From Streptomyces sp. NBC_01465 (lineage in GTDB: Bacteria > Actinomycetota > Actinomycetes > Streptomycetales > Streptomycetaceae): a DNA stretch of 64,000 nucleotides. Under the pieces are notes generated by a model. That model was given only the letters and a program-made list of their open reading frames with translations, was not told the DNA's origin and did no database searches. Within the stretch, counting starts at the first letter, position 1, and each line of letters opens with the position of its first letter. Location of the stretch: contig NZ_CP109467.1 in the NCBI RefSeq assembly GCF_036227325.1, forward strand, positions 3,658,001 to 3,722,000, in the 5' to 3' direction. Positions 60,357 through 64,000 of this stretch are shown here, piece after piece. The position numbers were made by a program, and so were the translations under genes.

Positions 60357-61190
60357 TCAGAAGAGCCGCGCGAGCGCCGCGTCGAGCCCCTCGAGCCCCG
60401 CCAGATCCACCAGGAAGTACTTCTCCAGGACTTCCCGTACGGCGAGCGGGCTCTCCAGTTCGGTGCGTTCCGAAGGCCCTCCCAGGTGGTGGACCGCGAG
60501 GGACGCACCGTTCAGCGCGTACCGCCGGTCCTCGGCCGGGCGGGCAGCCATCAGCCCGGTGACGAAGTGCGACTCCGGGGCGTGCGAGAGGTAGTAGTTG
60601 CTGACCTCGTAGTCGACGAGGAGCTGCTCGCGCAGGTCGAAGGAGTACACGGGCCGCCACTGCTCCCGTACGAAGATCTGCTGCACGAAGCCGTCGGCCC
60701 CGTCCGTGACGATCCGGAACGGCTCGTGCGGGGTGGTCTGCTCGACCCCGGGCTCCAGCGCCAGCACACCCGTCAGCGTCACCCCGCCGAATCCGGCGTC
60801 GACGAGGTACGAGGGCCCGCCCTGCGGGAGTTCGACCCGGAGCAGCATGTGGCTGCGGGCGATGGGCGGGGCGCCTGCGGGCCGGCCCCAGAGGACGCGG
60901 GCGGCCAGTCCAGTCGTACGGAAACCGAGCGCGTCCAGCGCCCCCTTCAGCAGCAGGTTCTGCTCGAAGCAGTAGCCGCCGCGGCCGCCCCGCACCAGCT
61001 TCTCCGTCAGCCCCTCCGGGTCGAGCCGGACCTCGCGCCCGGTGAATGGGTTGAGGTTCTCGAAGGGGATCGTCCGCGTATGGGCGGCGACGATGCGCCG
61101 CAGCGAGGCGAGATCGGCGGCCTGCGGCCCGTCGAGACCGATCCGGTCGAGGTAGGCGGGCAGATCGATGGAGTTCGTGGTCGTGGTCAT
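60357..61190 (-). CDS. nat: Arylamine N-acetyltransferase
   Basis: Enzyme of 277 aa transferring acetyl groups from acetyl-CoA to arylamines and hydrazines. The triad is Cys74 (RGGRGGYCFEQN), His114 (ARSHMLLRV) and Asp131 (LVDAGFGG). The IPFENLNPFTGREVRLD motif at about 41-57 is typical. ATG 61190 begins MTTTTNSIDLPAYLDRIG; the longer frame to 61211 overlaps the sigma gene end. It lies 17 bp downstream of the ECF41 sigma factor gene on the same strand, so they are likely co-transcribed. Confidence 0.95.
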   Translation of the reverse strand: MTTTTNSIDLPAYLDRIGLDGPQAADLASLRRIVAAHTRTIPFENLNPFTGREVRLDPEGLTEKLVRGGRGGYCFEQNLLLKGALDALGFRTTGLAARVLWGRPAGAPPIARSHMLLRVELPQGGPSYLVDAGFGGVTLTGVLALEPGVEQTTPHEPFRIVTDGADGFVQQIFVREQWRPVYSFDLREQLLVDYEVSNYYLSHAPESHFVTGLMAARPAEDRRYALNGASLAVHHLGGPSERTELESPLAVREVLEKYFLVDLAGLEGLDAALARLF

Positions 61191-61207
61191 GCCACCAGGA
61201 TGCGACC

Positions 61208-62176
61208 TCAATCCTCCTTGAGGTCAACCCTCTTCTTCTGCGGCAGGAGCCCCTTGTCGGAGACCGGGCCGAGGTGGCCGAGCTTGTCGGGGTTGGCGAC
61301 GGCGCGGACCGCGTGGATCACACCGTCGGCGATGTCGAGCCCGACCACGCTGAGCACGCACTCCTGGTCGTCGTACGTGATCAGGCCGGGCCGGCCGTTG
61401 ACCAGGGCCGCCCGGACCGTGCCGCCGAGGCTCCGGGTGCGGCGGAATCCGGCGACGAGCATCCGCATGACGCCGGCGCGTCCGGCCACCGGGGTCGCGA
61501 GCGCCATCGCCTTGCCGCCGCCGTCCCCGTGGAGCACGACGTCGGGCGCGAGCATGCCGAGGAGCGCGTCCAGGTCACCGCCGTCGGCGGCGTCGAAGAA
61601 CCGCCGGGCGAGCTCCTGGCCCTCCGCACGCCGCTCCGCGACCGGCGCGCTGTCGCTCAACTCCCCCTGCTCGGCAAGGTGTTGCCGGGCACGGGCGAAG
61701 ATCTTCCGGCAGTTCGCCTCGGTCTTGCCGGTGGCCGCAGCGACCTCCGGATATCCGTACCCGAACACCTCGCGCAGCATGAAGACCGCGCGCTCCACCG
61801 GCGAGAGGGCTTCGAGCAGGACGAGGAAGGCCATGGAGAGCGAGTCGGCCAACTCGGCGTGCTCGACGGGGCCGTCCGCCCCGTCACCTGTCACAACGAC
61901 CGGCTCGGGCAGCCAGTTCCCCACGTACGTCTCGCGCCGGACCCGCGCGGACCCCAGGTAGTTGATGCCGAGCCGCGTCACCGCCGTGGTCAGGTACGCC
62001 TTCGGGGCGGCGATGTCCGTACCCGCCAGGCCCGCCCGGGTCAGCCCGAGGAAGGCGTCCTGGACGATGTCCTCGGAGTCACCGACGGAACCCGTCATTC
62101 CGTACGCGATGGAGAACAGCAGCGGCCGATACCCGGCCACGCCTGCCTCAACTGCCGTCCCACTCGACCCCGTCAC
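61208..62176 (-). CDS. sigJ: ECF41-type RNA polymerase sigma factor (SigJ-like)
   Basis: Sigma factor of 322 aa with sigma-2 (about 12-80), sigma-4 (about 120-170) and a C-terminal SnoaL-like domain (about 190-322). All three hallmarks of the ECF41 class are present: WLPEP (88-92), DGGGK (218-222) and NPDKL (295-299). In this class the extra domain regulates activity and there is no separate anti-sigma factor. The typical partner gene, a CMD/AhpD-like protein, is divergent at 62321. GTG 62176 has GGAGGGG five bases upstream. Confidence 0.94.
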   Translation of the reverse strand: MTGSSGTAVEAGVAGYRPLLFSIAYGMTGSVGDSEDIVQDAFLGLTRAGLAGTDIAAPKAYLTTAVTRLGINYLGSARVRRETYVGNWLPEPVVVTGDGADGPVEHAELADSLSMAFLVLLEALSPVERAVFMLREVFGYGYPEVAAATGKTEANCRKIFARARQHLAEQGELSDSAPVAERRAEGQELARRFFDAADGGDLDALLGMLAPDVVLHGDGGGKAMALATPVAGRAGVMRMLVAGFRRTRSLGGTVRAALVNGRPGLITYDDQECVLSVVGLDIADGVIHAVRAVANPDKLGHLGPVSDKGLLPQKKRVDLKED

Positions 62177-62254
62177 GGAACCCCTCCCACCGACTCGTCT
62201 CGCCCCGCAGCGTATCCGGCACTCCCCCAAGGAGACGCAGGTCACATCCACGGC

Positions 62255-62281
62255 CGTCACAGGCGGCCGGGGTGCTCTGTC
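62255..62281 (+). promoter_or_regulatory. ECF41-like promoter of the CMD gene
   Basis: CGTCACA (62255-62261) and TGTC (62278-62281) are spaced by 16 bp, 39 bp before the CMD start. ECF41 promoters are generally described as TGTCACA and CGTC elements at such spacing, so this is a plausible target of the neighbouring sigma factor. Confidence 0.45.
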
Positions 62282-62320
62282 TTAGAGGGGTGACAGCGAA
62301 CAACGACACAGGAGTTCACG

Positions 62321-62794
62321 ATGACTGCTCGTATCAACCCGATGGCCAGCCCGATCGCGGCGAAGGCCATGAAGCACCTCATCGCCTCGCACCACGCGCT
62401 CGCGGAGTCGACGGTGCCCGCGGCGACGCGCGAACTGGTGATGATCCGCGCGAGCCAGATCAACGGCTGCTCGGGCTGCCTCGACATGCACACCAAGGAA
62501 GCCGCGCACGCGGGCGAGACGACGACACGCCTGAACCTGGTCGCGGCCTGGCGCGAGGCCACGGTCTTCACCGACGCCGAGCGTGCGGCCCTGGAACTGA
62601 CCGAGCAGGGCACCCGCATCGCGGACGGGGCGGGCGGTGTGTCGGACGAGGCCTGGGAGAACGCGGCCAAGCACTACGACGAGGACGAACTCGCGGCCCT
62701 GGTCATCGTCATCGCCCTCATCAACTCCTTCACGCGCATGAACGTCATCACCCGCCAGCCGGGCGGCAACTACCGCGCCGGCCAGCTCGGCTGA
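62321..62794 (+). CDS. Carboxymuconolactone decarboxylase/AhpD-like protein
   Basis: Small protein of 157 aa with the AhpD-type redox motif: Cys50-X-X-Cys53-X3-His57 (NGCSGCLDMHTKEAAHAG). It belongs to the CMD/AhpD family and usually acts as a peroxidase-like reductant. ECF41 sigma factors classically control such genes, and one is divergent here. ATG 62321 has AGGAG upstream. The following DoxX gene starts 28 bp later and is likely in the same operon. Confidence 0.93.
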   Translation: MTARINPMASPIAAKAMKHLIASHHALAESTVPAATRELVMIRASQINGCSGCLDMHTKEAAHAGETTTRLNLVAAWREATVFTDAERAALELTEQGTRIADGAGGVSDEAWENAAKHYDEDELAALVIVIALINSFTRMNVITRQPGGNYRAGQLG

Positions 62795-62822
62795 CCCGCT
62801 CGCCCCGGCAAGGAGAAACCCG

Positions 62823-63182
62823 ATGAACACCGCACTGTGGATCGTCGCCGGACTGCTGGCCGTCGTCTTCACGACCGGCAGCGCCTCCAAACTGTTCATG
62901 TCCCGGGAGAAGATCATCGCCTTCCCCGGCGGGAGCTGGGCCGAGGACTTCGGCGCGGGCTCCATCAAGTCGATCGGAGCCGTGGAATTCCTGGCCGCAC
63001 TGGGCCTGGTCCTGCCCGCCGCACTGGACATCGCACCGGTCCTGGTCCCTGTCGCGGCGGTCGGGGTGGCCGTGCTGATGACGGGCGCGGCCCTCGTACG
63101 CCTCCGCCGCCACGACCTCGCCATCGCCGTCGACCTCGTCTACCTCGCCCTGGCCGTCTTCGTCGCGTGGGGGCGCTTCTGA
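62823..63182 (+). CDS. DoxX family membrane protein
   Basis: Membrane protein of 119 aa with four hydrophobic helices, matching the DoxX/DoxD-like family (LWIVAGLLAVVFTTGSASKLFMSREKIIAFPGGSWAEDFGAGSIKSIGAVEFLAALGLVLPA). DoxX proteins take part in redox-linked membrane processes. It follows the CMD gene with a clear AAGGAG site, and CMD plus DoxX partners recur near ECF41 sigma factors. Confidence 0.9.
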   Translation: MNTALWIVAGLLAVVFTTGSASKLFMSREKIIAFPGGSWAEDFGAGSIKSIGAVEFLAALGLVLPAALDIAPVLVPVAAVGVAVLMTGAALVRLRRHDLAIAVDLVYLALAVFVAWGRF

Positions 63183-63256
63183 CCCGGATCCCGCCCACGG
63201 ACCGACCGTGGCAGAGTGAGCCGCCGATCATCGAACTCGGCCCGGAGGCACCCGAC

Positions 63257-63433
63257 ATGGCGCACGCGCGCAGCCCGCGACACCTCGTCTTCACCGACGT
63301 CGACGAGACCCTCATCAGCGCCAAGAGCATGCTGGAGATCCTCCGGCTCCACCTGCTGCTCACGCACGGCGATGCGGGCCACGCGGAGTACGAGCGGGCC
63401 CGCGAGCGGTTCGCCGCGGCGTACGCCCGATGA
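63257..63433 (+). pseudogene. Truncated HAD-family hydrolase gene
   Basis: A 58-residue reading frame with the HAD motif I DVDETLI (in HLVFTDVDETLISAKSMLEILRLHLLL) and the beginning of the cap-type helix (ARERFAAAYAR). A functional HAD-IB enzyme needs three further motifs and 180 or more residues. None follow in any nearby frame; the next 130 bp contain stops. The 5' part of such a gene seems to remain by itself. Confidence 0.5.
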
Positions 63434-63571
63434 CCCGCACCGCACGCCCGCCACGCCCTGACGGCCACACCTCACTTACCGCCTCCCGCTGACTAGCCTG
63501 ACGGCAACGGATGTCGAGAACGCACACCCGGCTCCGTCCCAGTCACACAGCGGAAGAGGGAGAGAACAGGC

Positions 63572-64000
63572 ATGACGATTCAGCGGATGGACAACGTAGG
63601 CATCGTGGTCGCGGACATGGATGCAGCCATCGCGTACTTCGTGGAACTCGGCCTGGAGCTGGAGGGCAGGACGGAGGTCAAGGGCCAAGTCGCCGACCGG
63701 TGCACCGGCCTCGACGGCGTCCACTGCGACATCGCGATGCTCAGGACCCCGGACGGCCACAGCCGCCTGGAACTGTCGAGCTACCGCACCCCCGCACCGA
63801 TCACCCCCGCGCAGCGCAACCAGCCGCACAACATCCTGGGCACGCACCGCGTGATGTTCGCCGTCGACGACATCGAGGACACGGTGGCCCGCCTGCGCCC
63901 GCACGGCGGCGAACTCGTAGGCGAGATGGCCCGCTTCGAGGACAGCTACCTGCTCTGCTACGTCCGCGGCCCGGAGGGCATCATCGTGGGCCTGGCCGAG
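63572..64000 (+). CDS. VOC family protein (partial)
   Basis: Glyoxalase/bleomycin-resistance-type (VOC) protein, 143 residues visible and cut by the window end. The first beta-alpha-beta unit is MDNVGIVVADMDAAIAYFVELGLELEGR, metal-type residues include the His in GVHCDIAMLRTPDGHSRLELS, and the second unit begins THRVMFAVDDIEDTVARLRPHGGELVGEM. ATG 63572 has a GGGAGAG site. The substrate is unknown. Confidence 0.88.
   Translation, partial: MTIQRMDNVGIVVADMDAAIAYFVELGLELEGRTEVKGQVADRCTGLDGVHCDIAMLRTPDGHSRLELSSYRTPAPITPAQRNQPHNILGTHRVMFAVDDIEDTVARLRPHGGELVGEMARFEDSYLLCYVRGPEGIIVGLAE

Noticed and set aside
58599..61961. Open frame of 1120 codons on the plus strand
   Set aside because: It runs over the MFS, NAT and sigma genes in a wrong frame, has extreme Arg/Pro content and no domain.

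Overview
The window is 64 kb of very GC-rich, densely coding chromosome from a Streptomyces-type actinomycete. The evidence is the strong G/C bias at third codon positions, the many GTG and TTG starts, a tipA gene with its characteristic promoter, WhiJ-type helix-turn-helix/DUF397/ATP-binding gene sets, SigE-family and ECF41 sigma factors, DrrAB-type ABC exporters and an initiator tRNA without an encoded CCA. I see no transposase, integrase, CRISPR array or rRNA.

Layout. 0.1-12.2 kb: DedA protein, YbjQ-family protein, TipA-type MerR activator, ClC-type channel, WrbA and glutamate decarboxylase; a DinB-PadR-DrrA-DrrB operon; an aldehyde dehydrogenase; and a first WhiJ-like module (regulator, ATP-binding protein, DUF397 protein). 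12.4-24.1 kb: a lipoprotein, a FUSC-type membrane protein, an FtsX-type ABC exporter, a DUF2786 protein, a hydrolase, a quinone oxidoreductase, a LuxR protein fused to a degenerate kinase core, and a family A DNA polymerase. 24.5-33.4 kb: a SigE-family sigma factor with a membrane-anchored partner, a large secreted subtilisin-like protease, an acetyltransferase, a 2H phosphoesterase, a secreted Ig-repeat protein and tRNA-fMet.

33.6-44.2 kb is the most unusual part. It holds a Vsr endonuclease and a C5 cytosine methyltransferase. After them comes a tightly overlapping five-gene operon: a Z1-domain SF2 ATPase, a PD-(D/E)XK protein of the DUF4420 type, a MutL/MORC-like GHKL ATPase, an unrecognised 299-aa protein, and a second C5 methyltransferase carrying a long N-terminal extension whose catalytic PCQ cysteine is replaced by arginine. 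This resembles the Mza/paraMORC class of anti-phage or restriction-modification systems, but with an active-plus-inactive methyltransferase pair and without a recognisable AIPR gene.

44.4-64 kb: a second WhiJ-like module, a wHTH/zinc-ribbon protein, an AbiEi/DUF559-like protein, a secreted FG-GAP protein, a TetR regulator, a class A penicillin-binding protein with a degenerate transpeptidase half, a polysaccharide deacetylase-like protein, a second FtsX-type ABC exporter divergent from a DHA2 MFS pump, arylamine N-acetyltransferase downstream of an ECF41 sigma factor, that sigma factor's usual CMD/AhpD and DoxX partners, a truncated HAD gene and a VOC protein cut by the window end.

Regulation readable from sequence includes a tipA-type promoter dyad, paired PadR-type sites, three related 22-bp TetR-like palindromes linking the TetR gene at 52 kb with the MFS/ABC intergenic region at 58 kb, a 17-bp site duplicated in inverted orientation in the first WhiJ module, and an ECF41-like promoter. 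A dispersed repeat of about 80 bp occurs three times and supplies the C-terminus of one ABC permease.
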